Of a stretch of DNA of 64,000 bases, positions 8,332-18,336 are shown one piece after another (within the stretch, counting starts at the first letter, position 1; each line of letters opens with the position of its first letter). Both the position numbers and the translations under genes were made by a program. Source of the DNA: Methylobacterium aquaticum (GTDB lineage Bacteria; Pseudomonadota; Alphaproteobacteria; Rhizobiales; Beijerinckiaceae); NCBI RefSeq assembly GCF_016804325.1, contig NZ_CP043627.1:3857001-3921000 (forward strand), in the 5' to 3' direction. A model generated the notes under the pieces. It was not told the DNA's origin and searched no databases. It worked only from the letters and a program-made list of their open reading frames with translations.

Positions 8332-9420
8332 TCAGCCGTTGCGCGGGGCGGTGCCGCCGAGGTGGAAGACGCGATGCGGCACCAGTTCGCCGCGCTCGAC
8401 GTCGCCGACCGCCACCAGCACGCCGCCGCAGGTCGCGTAGGCCTTGCCCTCGGTCGGGGCGTCGCGGCCGCGCAGGATCACCGGCTGGCCGCGCATCAGC
8501 CGCATCGCCATGTCGCGGGAGACCGGCACGTGCGGCACGGCGTCGAGCGCCGTCTCGACCGGGCGGAGCACGGCGGCATTGGCCTCGGCCTCGGCGGCCT
8601 CCAGAGCCCCGATGGTGCAGGACTGGTCCTCGGCGAAGGGGCCGACCCGGGTGCGGCGCAGGGCCGAGACGTGGCCGTAGCAGCCGAGCGCCCGGCCGAG
8701 GTCGCGGGCGATGGCCCGCACATAGGTGCCCTTGCCGCACTCGGCCTCGATCACCGTGCGCTCAGGCGTGTGCGCCACGATCGCCAACCGGTCGATCTGC
8801 ACCGGGCGCGCGACCAGCTCGACCACCTCGCCGTCGCGGGCGAGGTCGTAGGCGCGCTCGCCCTGGATCTTGATCGCCGAGTAGCGCGGCGGCACCTGCT
8901 CGATCGCGCCGACGAAGCGCGGCAGCATCGCCTCGACCTGCTCCTGGGTGGGGCGGTCGTCGGAGGTCGCGACCGGACGGCCTTCGGCGTCGTCGGTGTC
9001 GGTCTCGACGCCCCAGGTCACCGAGAAGACGTAGGCCTTGCGGCCGTCCATCACGAACGGCACGGTCTTCGTCGCCTCGCCGAGCGCGATCGGCAGGATG
9101 CCGGAGGCGAGCGGGTCGAGGGTGCCGGCATGGCCCGCCTTCTTGGCGTTGAGCGCGCGCTTGACCGCCGCGACCGCATGGGTCGAGGTCATGCCGACGC
9201 CCTTGTCGAGGATTACCCAGCCGCTGATCTCGCGGCGCTTGGGCCGGTCGCCCGGCGGACGGCCGCGGCCGCGCGGCCGGTCGTAGCGCGGACGCTCCGG
9301 GCGCTGGCCGTCGGGACGCTGCCCCTCCTGACGCTGACCATCCTGGCGCGGGGCGTCCTCGCGGGCGGGGCGGGTCGCCTGCGGCGCGGGCTCGGCGGGC
9401 TGATCCTCGTGCATCGTCAT
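8332..9420 (-). CDS. truB: tRNA pseudouridine(55) synthase TruB
   Basis: 362 residues. TruB converts U55 of the T-arm to pseudouridine in nearly all tRNAs. The catalytic motif [13 protein letters not shown] (Asp nucleophile) follows [22 protein letters not shown], and [14 protein letters not shown] is also present. Unlike the compact E. coli enzyme, about 70 residues precede the catalytic domain: a basic, low-complexity arm of repeated [17 protein letters not shown] units rich in Arg, Gln and Pro, probably an RNA-binding tail. It lies downstream of rbfA after about 200 bases. Confidence 0.95.
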   Translation of the reverse strand: MTMHEDQPAEPAPQATRPAREDAPRQDGQRQEGQRPDGQRPERPRYDRPRGRGRPPGDRPKRREISGWVILDKGVGMTSTHAVAAVKRALNAKKAGHAGTLDPLASGILPIALGEATKTVPFVMDGRKAYVFSVTWGVETDTDDAEGRPVATSDDRPTQEQVEAMLPRFVGAIEQVPPRYSAIKIQGERAYDLARDGEVVELVARPVQIDRLAIVAHTPERTVIEAECGKGTYVRAIARDLGRALGCYGHVSALRRTRVGPFAEDQSCTIGALEAAEAEANAAVLRPVETALDAVPHVPVSRDMAMRLMRGQPVILRGRDAPTEGKAYATCGGVLVAVGDVERGELVPHRVFHLGGTAPRNG

Positions 9421-9626
9421 CCGTGTGTCCGTTCTCGAACGGCGGCCACCGCGGGACGTGCCGCCCGCTTGTCGACCCTGCCGATCCTGTGGTGTCTCAA
9501 GTCCTCGCCCGTCCGCCGGTTCAGCGGCCCGGGCGCCTGCAGGCGAATGCCGGGTCGCGGGTCTCCGACCGGCCGGCGTCGCCTCGCCCTCGTCGCCGAA
9601 CCGGTGACCGATTCGGCGGGGAATGC

Positions 9627-10037
9627 CTAGTCTTCGGATTCCTCGTCGGCCCCGAGGTCGCGCTGGACCTTGTCGCTGCGCAGGAGCGCGTCGATCCGCG
9701 CCGCCTCGTCGAAGGTCTCGTCGCGGCGGAAGCGCAGGTCGGGGGCGAATTTCAGCGCCACCCGGCGGGCCACCTCCTGGCGCAGGACCTTCTTGTTGCG
9801 CTCCAGCGCCTCGATCACCGGGCGCTCGTCGTAGCCGCCGAGCGGCATGACGTAGGCGGTGGCGAGCTTGAGGTCCGGCGACATCCGGACCTCCGGCACC
9901 GTGATCACGTGCTGGCTCAGCACCGGGTCCTGGACGTCGCCGCGGCTCAGAACCTCGGCCAGGGCGTGCCGCACGAGTTCGGCCACGCGCTGCTGGCGCT
10001 GCGAGGGGCCTGTGGATTCCTGGGGTTTGCGCACCAT
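9627..10037 (-). CDS. rbfA: Ribosome-binding factor A
   Basis: 136 residues, normal length. The N-terminal helix [19 protein letters not shown] and the KH-fold segments [19 protein letters not shown] and [21 protein letters not shown] are typical. RbfA binds the 30S subunit and assists late maturation of 16S rRNA helix 1. The C-terminus is acidic (GADEESED). It sits between infB and truB in the conserved order; a hairpin lies between infB and this gene. Confidence 0.95.
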   Translation of the reverse strand: MVRKPQESTGPSQRQQRVAELVRHALAEVLSRGDVQDPVLSQHVITVPEVRMSPDLKLATAYVMPLGGYDERPVIEALERNKKVLRQEVARRVALKFAPDLRFRRDETFDEAARIDALLRSDKVQRDLGADEESED

Positions 10038-10142
10038 CGTCTCTCCGGGCTCGGACCGGGCCGCGGGGCGGTCGTTCCCGACCTTCTCGCTTAGGCCTTC
10101 TCGGCCGGTCGGGCCCTCGCGGCTGTCGTCTTATGAATTGAA

Positions 10143-10170
10143 GAGCCCGGGACGCTGGCGTCCCGGGCTC
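10143..10170 (-). terminator. Hairpin between infB and rbfA, likely partial terminator
   Basis: GAGCCCGGGACG / CGTCCCGGGCTC form a 12-bp perfect stem with a 4-base loop. On the minus strand it is followed by TTCAATTC, a weak U-tract, so it may attenuate rather than end transcription from infB into rbfA. Confidence 0.55.
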
Positions 10171-10231
10171 GCGGTGTCTCTGGTTTGGCCGCCGCCATGA
10201 CGGCGGACGGCCGATGGCAGCGGGATGCCCG

Positions 10232-13200
10232 TCAGAGCGAGCGGCGCTCCTCGTGGACGATGTAGCACTCGATCACGTCGCGCGGACGCATGTCCTGGTA
10301 GTTCTCGAAGGCCATGCCGCATTCCTGGCCGGCCGAGACGTCCTTGGCATCGTCCTTGAAGCGCTTGAGCTGCGAGAGCTTGCCCTCGTGGACGACCACG
10401 TTGTCGCGGATGAGGCGGACATGGGCGCCGCGCTCGACGCGACCGTCCTCGACCCGGCAACCGGCGATCTTGCCCACCTTCGAGACGTTGAAGATCTCGA
10501 GGATGCGCGCCTCGCCCAGGCGCTCCTCGCGGAGCGTCGGCGGCAGCAGGCCCGACATCGCTGCCTTCACGTCATCCACGAGGTCGTAGATGATGTTGTA
10601 GTAGCGGATCTCGACGCCCGCCCGCTCGGCGGCCTCGCGGGCCTCCTTGTGGGCGCGGACGTTGAAGCCGAACACGACCGCACCGGAGGCCTGGGCCAGG
10701 GTGATGTCCGACTCGGTGATGCCGCCGACACCCGTGTGCAGGATGCGGGCCATGACCTCGTCGTTGCCGAGCTTCTCGAGCGAGCCGGCGATGGCCTCGA
10801 CGGAGCCCTGCACGTCGCCCTTGATGACGAGCGGGAACTCCTTGCGGCCGGCGCCCTCCTTGAGGTCGCGCATCATGTCCATGAGCGTCCGGCCGGCACC
10901 GCTGCCGGTGGCCGCCGCGCGCTCGCGCTTCATGCGCGCCCGGTACTCGGTGACCTCGCGGGCCCGGGCCTCGTTCTCGACCACCGCGACGCGGTCGCCC
11001 GCCTCCGGCGTGCCGTTGAAGCCCAGGACCTCGACCGGCACCGACGGCGCCGCTTCCTTGGCGTTGCGGCCGGCATCGTCGACCAGGGCGCGCACGCGGC
11101 CCCACTCGGCGCCCGCCACGATGATGTCGCCGGTGCGCAGGGTGCCGCGCTCGACGAGGACCGTCGCCACCGGGCCGCGGCCGCGGTCGAGCTTGGCCTC
11201 GATCACGGTGCCTTCCGCCGAACGGTCGGGGTTGGCGCGCAGGTCCAGGATCTCGGCCTGGAGGGCGAGGCCTTCCAGCAGCTCGTCGAGGCCGTCCCTG
11301 GTCTTGGCCGAGACCTCGAATTCGAGGGTCTCGCCGCCCATCGACTCGACCTGGATGTCGTGCTGCAGCAGCTCGGTGCGGACCCGTTGCGGGTTCGCGT
11401 CGGGCTTGTCGATCTTGTTGATCGCCACGATCAGCGGCACCTCGGCCGCCTTGGCGTGGGAGATCGCCTCGATCGTCTGCGGCATGACGCCGTCATCGGC
11501 CGCCACCACCAGCACCACGATGTCCGTCACCCGGGCGCCGCGGGCGCGCATCGAGGTGAAGGCCGCGTGGCCGGGCGTGTCGATGAAGGTGATCTTGCCG
11601 CCGGAGGGCGAGGTCACCTGGTAGGCACCGATATGCTGCGTGATGCCGCCCGCCTCGCCGGACACGACGTTGGCGTTGCGGATCGCGTCGAGCAGCGAGG
11701 TCTTGCCGTGGTCGACGTGGCCCATGATGGTCACGACCGGCGGACGCGGCTGGGTGTCCTCGTCGGTATCGGCCTCGTCGAACAGGCCTTCCTCGACGTC
11801 CGACTCCGCGACGCGGCGCACGGTGTGGCCGAGCTCCTCGGCGATGAGCTGCGCCGAATCCGAGTCGATCACGTCGGTGATCTTGTGGATCTGGCCCTGC
11901 TTCATCAGCATGCGGATGACGTCGACCGCCCGCTCGCTCATCCGGTTGGCGAGCTCCTGGATGGTAATCGTCTCCGGGATGACCACCTCGCGGGCCAGCT
12001 TCTCCTTCTGCTCCACCTGGCGGTGGCCGGTCAGGCGCTGGTTGCGGCGGCGGAACGAGGCGAGCGAACGGGTGCGCTCATCCTCGCCGGACGTCGCGGT
12101 CGCGATGGTCAGGCGGCCGCGGTTGCGGTCGCCGCCCGGCGACTTCGGCGTCTTGGGCGGGGTGATGACCTTGAGCGGCATGCCGGGACGGCGGATGACC
12201 CGCTTGGTCTCGGCCTCCTCCTCCGCCGCAGCCGGACGGCCGGTGGCGGGGCGCGCCGCGCCGGCGGCACCCGTGGCGGTCTTGGCGGCCGTCGCGGGCT
12301 TCGCCGCGGTCGGCTCGGGCTTGGCGGGCTCGGGCTCCGGCTTCGGCGCCGGGCGGGCCATGAAGTTCAGGTCGCGCGGCTTGCGGGCATCGGCCGTCAG
12401 CGTGCGGCGCGGCTCGGCCGGGGCGCTCGGACGGGTGATCCCGGTGCTCGGGGTCGCCGGACGGGTGCCGGCAGGCGCCGCGGGACGCGGGGCAGCCGGA
12501 CGGGCACCGGCGGCCGGACGCGCGGCGGCGCCGGCGGCGGGGCGGGCGCCGGCCGGGGCGGCCGGACGGGCCGTTCCCGCGGCAGCGGCGGGACGGGCGG
12601 CAGCGGGAGCAGCCGGACGCGTGGCGGCCGCGGCAGGCGCAGCCGCCACGGGAGCGGCCGGAGCCGGAGCCGGAGCCGGGGCGGCGGCGGCCGCATTGCG
12701 GGCGGCCTCGTCCTGGGCGCGGCGCTCGGCCTCCTCGGCGGCGCGGCGCTTGCGCGCGTCCTCCTGGCGGCGGCGCTCCTCCTCCTCGAGCTTGCGGGCC
12801 TCGGCGGCCTCGCGCTCACGGATCTCGGCGGCCTCGCGCTCGACGCGGCGCTGGGCCTCCTCGGCGGCGCGGCGGCGCTCCTCCTCCTCGCGACGCTTGG
12901 CGTCGACGAGGGCGGCCATGCGGGCGCTCTGCTCCTGATCGCTCAGGGTGCGCAGCACGACGCCGGACCGCGAGGCGGCCGGGCGATCCTGGCGCGACCC
13001 ACCCGGGCGGCCCTGCCCTTGCGGGGCGGAGCGCGACTGGCTCGGGGCGGCATCCTTCGGCGCGGCCGGAGCCGGCGCGCCGCCGGGGCGACGTTTCACC
13101 GTCTCGACCACGACCGACTTGGAGCGGCCATGGGAGAAGCTCTGGCGCACCGTGCCCTGCTCGACCGGACGCTTCATCGAGAGCGTCTTGGAGGGACCGG

Positions 13201-13240
13201 GTTGCAACGTCTTGTCGCCCGGATTCTTCGTCTCACTCAT
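10232..13240 (-). CDS. infB: Translation initiation factor IF-2
   Basis: 1002 residues. IF-2 is the GTPase that brings fMet-tRNA to the 30S subunit and promotes subunit joining. Domains in order: a basic N-terminus ([23 protein letters not shown]); a charged coiled coil (about 115-195); a long Ala/Pro/Arg linker of repeated [15 protein letters not shown] units (about 195-290); an IF2_N domain ([17 protein letters not shown]); the GTPase domain from about residue 500 with [16 protein letters not shown] and NKID; then domains II, III and the tRNA-binding C2 domain. The length and linker are typical for Rhizobiales IF-2. The gene lies between ylxR and rbfA. Confidence 0.97.
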   Translation of the reverse strand: MSETKNPGDKTLQPGPSKTLSMKRPVEQGTVRQSFSHGRSKSVVVETVKRRPGGAPAPAAPKDAAPSQSRSAPQGQGRPGGSRQDRPAASRSGVVLRTLSDQEQSARMAALVDAKRREEEERRRAAEEAQRRVEREAAEIREREAAEARKLEEEERRRQEDARKRRAAEEAERRAQDEAARNAAAAAPAPAPAPAAPVAAAPAAAATRPAAPAAARPAAAAGTARPAAPAGARPAAGAAARPAAGARPAAPRPAAPAGTRPATPSTGITRPSAPAEPRRTLTADARKPRDLNFMARPAPKPEPEPAKPEPTAAKPATAAKTATGAAGAARPATGRPAAAEEEAETKRVIRRPGMPLKVITPPKTPKSPGGDRNRGRLTIATATSGEDERTRSLASFRRRNQRLTGHRQVEQKEKLAREVVIPETITIQELANRMSERAVDVIRMLMKQGQIHKITDVIDSDSAQLIAEELGHTVRRVAESDVEEGLFDEADTDEDTQPRPPVVTIMGHVDHGKTSLLDAIRNANVVSGEAGGITQHIGAYQVTSPSGGKITFIDTPGHAAFTSMRARGARVTDIVVLVVAADDGVMPQTIEAISHAKAAEVPLIVAINKIDKPDANPQRVRTELLQHDIQVESMGGETLEFEVSAKTRDGLDELLEGLALQAEILDLRANPDRSAEGTVIEAKLDRGRGPVATVLVERGTLRTGDIIVAGAEWGRVRALVDDAGRNAKEAAPSVPVEVLGFNGTPEAGDRVAVVENEARAREVTEYRARMKRERAAATGSGAGRTLMDMMRDLKEGAGRKEFPLVIKGDVQGSVEAIAGSLEKLGNDEVMARILHTGVGGITESDITLAQASGAVVFGFNVRAHKEAREAAERAGVEIRYYNIIYDLVDDVKAAMSGLLPPTLREERLGEARILEIFNVSKVGKIAGCRVEDGRVERGAHVRLIRDNVVVHEGKLSQLKRFKDDAKDVSAGQECGMAFENYQDMRPRDVIECYIVHEERRSL

Positions 13241-13354
13241 TCAGTTCAGACCCTGGGGGTTCTCGTCCGTCCCGGGACCCGGCCTCCCGGCGGCCGCCTC
13301 CCATCGTGTTCCCGGGAGCGCACCCGCCAATCGGGCCGATCCCATTCGATTCAT

Positions 13355-14146
13355 TCAACCACCGGCCTCCGGGGGGCCGGTCCGCAGCGATGTTCCACCA
13401 TCCTGGACAGCGTCCGGGAGCGCTGCGTCGGAGTCTGGAGGCTCCGTTCCGGCACGTCCCGACGTCGCCATCCCGCCGCGGAAGACGTGGAGCCGACGCC
13501 AACGCGCGAGCAAGCCGGCAGTGCCGGCTCCCGCGACGAGGGCAGCGTGTATCACATGATCCCGGCCCAAGGCCATGTCCAATTCTTCACCGGACAGGTC
13601 ATCGACGACCGGAACCCGCGATATGGCATCGCCATAGCGCCGGCGCAATGCCTGGGCGAGCTTGCGGCGCCCGTCCGGGGCCGCATCGCTGGCATGCACC
13701 AGGGCCTTGACCCCGGTCTCGCTGTCCACCGCGCTCTCCACCTTGGTGAAGCCGGTGACGACGCAGCCCGCCTTGTTGGCCAGGGAGAAACCCTGTCTCA
13801 GGTCGTCGCGCAACCCCGCCTCGATCACATCGGCGAGATCGGGGGCGACGCGGGCGTCCTTCTGCCGGAAGGCGCGCTGGAACAGACGCTTCTTCATCGC
13901 CTCCTGCACCGCCGCCCGGGTCGCCGTGACCCAGGCGCCCCGGCCGGGAAGCCGGGCGCGCAGGTCGGCCACCACCTGGTTGTCGGGGCCGAGCACGAAG
14001 CGGATCATCCGGTCCGGATGGCCCGCCTGCCGCGTGACCAGGCAGGTGCGCTCCGCATGGGCGCGGCCGCGCCCGGCGCCGGCGTCGAGGACGTCCGGCG
14101 GCAGCGCATCCCCGTCGTGAGCGTCATCCTGCATGGTCGGGTCCAT
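13355..14146 (-). CDS. ylxR: YlxR-family RNA-binding protein with L7Ae-like second domain
   Basis: 263 residues. Residues about 30-95 form the YlxR/DUF448 domain (RTCLVTRQAGHPDRMIRFVLGPDNQVVADL, then GRGAWV). The following part (ADVIEAGLRDDLRQGFSLANKAGCVVTGFTKVE) matches an L7Ae/L30e-like RNA-binding fold found fused to YlxR in alphaproteobacteria. YlxR proteins bind RNA and, in some bacteria, modulate RNase P. The tail (from about residue 200) is low complexity. It lies between nusA and infB, as is usual, 14 bases after nusA. Confidence 0.9.
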   Translation of the reverse strand: MDPTMQDDAHDGDALPPDVLDAGAGRGRAHAERTCLVTRQAGHPDRMIRFVLGPDNQVVADLRARLPGRGAWVTATRAAVQEAMKKRLFQRAFRQKDARVAPDLADVIEAGLRDDLRQGFSLANKAGCVVTGFTKVESAVDSETGVKALVHASDAAPDGRRKLAQALRRRYGDAISRVPVVDDLSGEELDMALGRDHVIHAALVAGAGTAGLLARWRRLHVFRGGMATSGRAGTEPPDSDAALPDAVQDGGTSLRTGPPEAGG

Positions 14147-14160
14147 CGTTGCGTCGAGAC

Positions 14161-15885
14161 TCAGGTCGGCTGCCGCTCGGCGGTCGCGGCGGCATCCTCC
14201 TCGACCGGCACGGTCTCGGCCTCGTCACCCTCGGCGTGCTCCGCCGTGGTGTCCTCGCCGTCCGCATCCTGGTCCTGGTCGGCCTGCTCCTCTTCGCCCT
14301 GCTCCTCTTCGCCCTCCTGCACCTCCTCCGGCGGGGGCGCCTCGACCCAGCCGGCATGGATGCGGGCGGCCATGATCATCGCCTCGGCCTCGGTGCGGGA
14401 GACCTCGAACCCGTCGAGATAGCCGGCATGGCGCACCGCCTCGGGGCCGCGGCCCTCGGTGTAGCCGACGAGGTCGTCGGTGGCGCAGCCGGCGAGATCC
14501 TCGACGGTCTTCACCTCGTTCTCGCCCAGCGCCACCATCATCGGGGTGGTGATGCCGTCGATGTCGCGCAGCTCGTCGGCGACGCCGAGCTCGATGCGGC
14601 GGGCGTCGTTCTCGGCCTCGATGCGGTTGAGGTAATCGAGGGCGCGGGCCTGGATCTCGGCGCCGGTCTCCTCGTCGAGGCCCTGGATGTTGGCCAGTTC
14701 CGTCGGCTCGACATAGGCGATCTCCTCGACCGAGCGGAAGCCTTCCGCCGCGAGGAGCTGGCCGACGGTCTCGTCGACGTCGAGGGCCTGCATGAAGGTG
14801 TTGGTGCGCTCGACGAATTCCTTCTGCCGGCGCTCGGATTCCTCGGCCTCGGTCAGGATGTCGATGTCCCAGCCGGTGAGCTGGGAGGCGAGCCGGACGT
14901 TCTGGCCGCGCCGGCCGATGGCGAGCGACAGCTGGTCGTCGGGCACCACCACCTCGATGCGGTCGGCCTCCTCGTCGAGCACCACCTTGACGACTTCCGC
15001 CGGCTGGAGCGCGTTGACGATGAAGGTCGCCTGGTCCTGCGACCACGGGATGATGTCGATCTTCTCGCCCTGCAGCTCGCCGACCACCGCCTGGACGCGC
15101 GAGCCGCGCATGCCCACGCAGGCGCCGACCGGGTCGATCGAGGAATCGCGCGAGATCACCGCGATCTTGGCGCGCGAGCCCGGATCGCGGGCGACCGCCT
15201 TCACCTCGACGATGCCGTCGTAGATCTCCGGCACTTCCTGGCCGAAGAGCTTGGCCATGAATTGCGGGTGCGAGCGCGAGAGGAAGATCTGCGGCCCGCG
15301 CACCTCGTGGCGGACGTCGAACAGGTAGGCGCGGATGCGGTCGCCGGGGCGGAAGGTCTCGCGCGGGATCGACTCGTCGCGGCGCACGATGCCCTCGCCG
15401 CGGCCGAGATCGACGATGACGTTGCCGTACTCGACGCGCTTGACCAGGCCGTTGACGACCTCGCCGATGCGGTCCTTGTACTCGTCGTACTGGCGCTCGC
15501 GCTCGGCCTCGCGGACCTTCTGGACGATCACCTGCTTGGCCGACTGGGCGGCGACGCGGCCGAAATCGAACGGCGGCAGGGTGTCGGAGATCACGTCGCC
15601 GACCTGGGCGGCCGGGTTGTGGCGCCGCGCCGACGGCAGGTCGATCTCGCGGGCGTCGTTCTCGACCTCGTCCACCACCAGGAGGTGGCGCGACAGGCGC
15701 AGCGCGCCCGTGCGGGGATCGATCTCGGCATGCACGTCGGTCTCGGCGCCGTAGCGCGAGCGGGCGGCCTTGGCGATCGCCTCTTCCATGGCGCCGATCA
15801 CGATGGAGCGGTCGATCACCTTCTCGCGGGCGACCGCCTCGGCGATCTGGAGGAGTTCGAGCCTGTTGGCGCTGACGACGGCCAT
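14161..15885 (-). CDS. nusA: Transcription termination/antitermination factor NusA
   Basis: 574 residues. NusA binds RNA polymerase and nascent RNA, controlling pausing, termination and antitermination. The start at 15885 gives [22 protein letters not shown], the standard NusA N-terminus; a longer in-frame extension is not plausible. Then come the N-terminal domain, S1 ([21 protein letters not shown]), KH1/KH2 ([19 protein letters not shown] and [18 protein letters not shown]) and two C-terminal helix-hairpin-helix modules. The end is an extra acidic Glu/Asp/Gln/Ala tail of about 55 residues. Order rimP-nusA-ylxR-infB is conserved. Confidence 0.97.
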   Translation of the reverse strand: MAVVSANRLELLQIAEAVAREKVIDRSIVIGAMEEAIAKAARSRYGAETDVHAEIDPRTGALRLSRHLLVVDEVENDAREIDLPSARRHNPAAQVGDVISDTLPPFDFGRVAAQSAKQVIVQKVREAERERQYDEYKDRIGEVVNGLVKRVEYGNVIVDLGRGEGIVRRDESIPRETFRPGDRIRAYLFDVRHEVRGPQIFLSRSHPQFMAKLFGQEVPEIYDGIVEVKAVARDPGSRAKIAVISRDSSIDPVGACVGMRGSRVQAVVGELQGEKIDIIPWSQDQATFIVNALQPAEVVKVVLDEEADRIEVVVPDDQLSLAIGRRGQNVRLASQLTGWDIDILTEAEESERRQKEFVERTNTFMQALDVDETVGQLLAAEGFRSVEEIAYVEPTELANIQGLDEETGAEIQARALDYLNRIEAENDARRIELGVADELRDIDGITTPMMVALGENEVKTVEDLAGCATDDLVGYTEGRGPEAVRHAGYLDGFEVSRTEAEAMIMAARIHAGWVEAPPPEEVQEGEEEQGEEEQADQDQDADGEDTTAEHAEGDEAETVPVEEDAAATAERQPT

Positions 15886-15934
15886 CGGATCAGTCCTTCC
15901 TGGTTCTTGGTTCGTTGAGAGGTCTGGGGCGGTC

Positions 15935-16552
15935 TTAGTGGGTGACGGAGGGGCTCGCGCCCTCGTCCTCGTCATCCTCCTCGTCGTCCTGCGGCGGGGC
16001 CGAGCCGCGCCGCAGGGATTCGCGCACCAGGGCATCGGTGAGGACGAGGTGGGCCTCGCCGATGTCGCGCAGCGGGATGTCGTAGGAGGAGGGCAGGCCC
16101 TCCTTCACGTCGGGCAGGTCGATGCGGACCGTGTCGCCCTCGGGTGCCCGGATGATGCCGCGGAAGCGCTTGCGGCCGTCGAGCGGCATCGCCAGCTCGA
16201 CCTTGGCCTCGTAGCCGGCCCAGCGGGCGAAGTCGCCGGCCCGGACCAGCGGCCGGTCGATGCCCGGCGAGGAGATCTCGAGGTAGTAGGCGCCGCCGAT
16301 CGGATCGTCGACGTCGAGGATCGGCGAGATCGTGCGGCTGACGGTCTCGCACTCGTCGACCGACATGGTGCCGTCCGGCCGCTCGACCATGATCTGCACC
16401 GTGCAGCCGTTCTGGCTCGACACCTTCACCCGCACGAGGCGGAAGCCGAGGCCCTCGATCGCGGGCTCGATGATCTGCGCGACGCGCGCGGCGACACCGG
16501 TCTCGGTGATGAGGCGCTTCTCGGCCGGGTTGTGGTCTGGGGCGTCGGTCAT
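15935..16552 (-). CDS. rimP: Ribosome maturation factor RimP
   Basis: 205 residues. RimP binds the 30S subunit and assists its assembly. Recognised from [56 protein letters not shown] and the C-terminal SH3-like part. The C-terminus is strongly acidic ([10 protein letters not shown]). The start at 16552 is the first ATG consistent with family alignment; the frame stays open upstream through a hairpin and is not coding there. It is the first gene of the rimP-nusA operon, about 160 bases downstream of a possible promoter with a terminator-like hairpin between. Confidence 0.95.
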   Translation of the reverse strand: MTDAPDHNPAEKRLITETGVAARVAQIIEPAIEGLGFRLVRVKVSSQNGCTVQIMVERPDGTMSVDECETVSRTISPILDVDDPIGGAYYLEISSPGIDRPLVRAGDFARWAGYEAKVELAMPLDGRKRFRGIIRAPEGDTVRIDLPDVKEGLPSSYDIPLRDIGEAHLVLTDALVRESLRRGSAPPQDDEEDDEDEGASPSVTH

Positions 16553-16644
16553 GAGGTCGGTGCCGCGGCGCGGTCCCCGCGAAGGGGGCCCTGGAGGGGA
16601 GGCAATCTGGCGTTCGGCTCGCGCCCGGGGAGGCTTGCGGCAAT

Positions 16645-16674
16645 AAAAAAGAGCGGGCCCCGGGGGACCCACTC
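16645..16674 (-). terminator. Terminator-like hairpin in the rimP leader (candidate attenuator)
   Basis: On the minus strand GAGTGGGTCC pairs with GGCCCGCTC and is followed by TTTTTT. It stands about 93 bases upstream of the rimP start with no minus-strand gene before it, so it is inside a leader rather than at a gene end. Flanking segments 16680-16689 and 16630-16640 (GAGGCTGCGG and CCGCAAGCCTC) can pair around it. Confidence 0.55.
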
Positions 16675-16719
16675 CCGCACCGCAGCCTCATCGGCCACGA
16701 ACAGAACTGATGAAGAGGG

Positions 16720-16747
16720 AGATAATCCGGGTGGGGGCGGAATGCAA
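16720..16747 (-). promoter_or_regulatory. Possible sigma-70 promoter of the rimP-nusA-infB operon
   Basis: On the minus strand TTGCAT and TTATCT are separated by 16 bases, upstream of the leader hairpin. The match to consensus is moderate and no other good match is visible in the 317-base gap to the divergent gene. Confidence 0.35.
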
Positions 16748-16869
16748 GGTGGTGGGGGCCTGTCACGGCCGAGGAGATCGGCGGACGAGCGGGTGCCGCG
16801 CCTTCGGCGGTGCTCCCAGATGACGAGACTCAGAGCCCTTGCTATCCTGACGGACCAAAGGATCGCATC

Positions 16870-17226
16870 ATGACGACGCCGGCATCCGTAGCAGAAATCG
16901 TGCCCGCCACAGGCGAGTATCCCGCGCTGAAGACGCTCTTGGACCGGATCGAGGCTGTCTACGCCCCAGAGGATGTGCTGCTGTTCGGCAGCCGCGCGAA
17001 GGGCACGGCGGGACCGGACAGCGACTGGGACCTTCTGTTGGTTCTGCCCGACGATGCCGATGAGCGCCTGCTCGATCCGCTGCTCGGGTATGAGACGCAA
17101 CGGGGGTCTGGAGTCTACGCGGACGTGCTCTGCTCCCTGAGAAGCGAGTTCCTGTCGGATTTGGCTGTCGCCAATTCGCGGACGCGGGACATTGCCGGGC
17201 ATGCGGTCCGTGTCTTCAAGCGATAA
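16870..17226 (+). CDS. Minimal nucleotidyltransferase (MNT/NTP_transf_2)
   Basis: 118 residues. The nucleotidyltransferase signature is LLFGSRAKG (residues 38-45) followed by DSDWDLLLVL, giving the GS and paired Asp (D52, D54) metal ligands. Proteins of this size are usually the antitoxin half (MntA) of MNT-HEPN pairs and AMPylate the HEPN partner. Here no HEPN gene lies on either side: upstream is the divergent rimP leader, downstream a repeat at 17344. A start at 16810 in the same frame would add 20 residues without family support. It may be a solitary enzyme or the survivor of a broken pair. Confidence 0.8.
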   Translation: MTTPASVAEIVPATGEYPALKTLLDRIEAVYAPEDVLLFGSRAKGTAGPDSDWDLLLVLPDDADERLLDPLLGYETQRGSGVYADVLCSLRSEFLSDLAVANSRTRDIAGHAVRVFKR

Positions 17227-17343
17227 TCTTCATATCGCCATCGTCGTCGTTAAGATTTTTGTGGAAAATGGATTTCGAATCTCTCGGCCACGTTGCGCGC
17301 CAATGGCGTGAAATTCGTCAGCATCGGGCTTTCCCATGCGCAA

Positions 17344-17462
17344 CCTCATCCTGAGGTGTTAGTCGATCGGAGATCGACTGACCTCGAAGGAGGGCTCCAG
17401 AAGTCTCTGCGGTTTCTGGAGCCCTCCTTCGAGGCTCCCTGCGGTCGCACCTCAGGATGAGG
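17344..17462. repeat. Family A palindromic repeat, copy A4
   Basis: A nearly complete copy: CCTCATCCTGAGGTGTTAG, TCGATCGGAGATCGA, CCTCGAAGGAGGGCTCCAGA, loop, TCTGGAGCCCTCCTTCGAGG, then GCACCTCAGGATGAGG. It has no family D flanks. Confidence 0.9.
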
Positions 17463-17496
17463 TCGCGGGTGGGAGAAGGGATCGACACGCGGAGGG

Positions 17497-17583
17497 TCAC
17501 GACGAAGCAGGCAGCGTTCTGGTCTTTCCTGAACGTCCTGCGGCTCTGAATTCCAGGCTCCGCTGACGCGGCCCCGGAATGAC
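17497..17583. repeat. Family B imperfect palindrome, right part (B1)
   Basis: GCAGCGTTCTGGTCTTTCCTGAACG, then GGCTCCGCTGACGCGGCCCCGG and AATGAC, match the right half of complete B copies at 25304 and 28242. The left GTCATTCCGGGGC arm is missing. With A4 this fills the gap 17227-17625; no gene is seen. Confidence 0.75.
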
Positions 17584-17625
17584 AAACAGGGTGTCAAATT
17601 TGTCGCGACATAACGGAAGCCGCCC

Positions 17626-18321
17626 TCACACCGACAACCACCGCCGCACCTGCGCCTCGACCATGCCCGAGCGCGGCCCGGCCTCGACCACCTGGCCGCG
17701 ATCCATCACCGCGTAGGTGTCGCACAAATCGCGGGCCCATTCGAAATACTGCTCGACCAGAACGATCGCCATGTCGCCCTTGCCCCGCAGGTAGTCGATC
17801 GCCCGGCCGATATCCTTGATGATCGAGGGCTGGATGCCTTCCGTCGGCTCGTCGAGGACGAGGACGCGGGGGCGCGTCACCAGGGCGCGGCCGATGGCGA
17901 GCTGCTGCTGCTGGCCGCCCGAGAGGTCGCCGCCGCGCCGCCCGAGCATGTCCTTGAGGACGGGGAAGAGGTCGTAGATCTCGGCCGGCACGTAGCGGTC
18001 GGCGCGCTTGCACGGCGCAAAGCCGGTTTCCAGGTTCTCCTTCACGGTGAGGAGCGGGAAGATCTCGCGCCCTTGCGGCACGAAGGCGATGCCCTGGCGG
18101 GCGCGGTCGTAGGGGGCGAGGCGGCTGATGTCGCGGCCGTCGAGCCTGACCGCGCCCTTCGACACCGGCTGCTGGCCGACGATGGCGCGCATCAGCGAGG
18201 TCTTGCCGACGCCGTTGCGGCCGAGCACGGCCGTCACCTTGCCGGGCTCGGCGCTCAGCGAGACGCCGCGCAGGGCCTGCGCCGCGCCGTAATGGAGATC
18301 GATGGTCTCGACGGAGAGCAT
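17626..18321 (-). CDS. urtE: Urea ABC transporter ATP-binding protein UrtE
   Basis: 231 residues, standard length. It is an ABC ATPase of the LivF type: Walker A GRNGVGKTS, Q-loop FVPQGREIFP, signature LSGGQQQQLAIGRAL, Walker B VLVLDEPTEGIQP, and a switch histidine replaced by VEQYFEWA as is normal in LivF/UrtE proteins. TEGIQPSII and LDGRDISRLAPYDRARQGIAFVPQG are typical of UrtE. It powers high-affinity urea import with UrtD at the cytoplasmic face of UrtBC. It is the last gene of urtABCDE, 15 bases after urtD. Confidence 0.93.
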   Translation of the reverse strand: MLSVETIDLHYGAAQALRGVSLSAEPGKVTAVLGRNGVGKTSLMRAIVGQQPVSKGAVRLDGRDISRLAPYDRARQGIAFVPQGREIFPLLTVKENLETGFAPCKRADRYVPAEIYDLFPVLKDMLGRRGGDLSGGQQQQLAIGRALVTRPRVLVLDEPTEGIQPSIIKDIGRAIDYLRGKGDMAIVLVEQYFEWARDLCDTYAVMDRGQVVEAGPRSGMVEAQVRRWLSV

Positions 18322-18336
18322 GTCTGAAAAAGATCC

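Noticed and set aside
10232..14422. Plus-strand open frame of 1402 codons antisense to infB and ylxR
   Set aside because: A mirror frame caused by GC-rich codon structure; no start signal and highly biased His/Arg/Gly composition, while the minus strand carries conserved genes.
15886..16035. N-terminal extension of NusA in the same frame
   Set aside because: The extension is low-complexity, lies in the rimP-nusA spacer and rimP coding region, and NusA alignment begins at [13 protein letters not shown].
17344..17462. CRISPR-like array
   Set aside because: The repeats here and elsewhere are single palindromes scattered between genes, not direct repeats with regular spacers.
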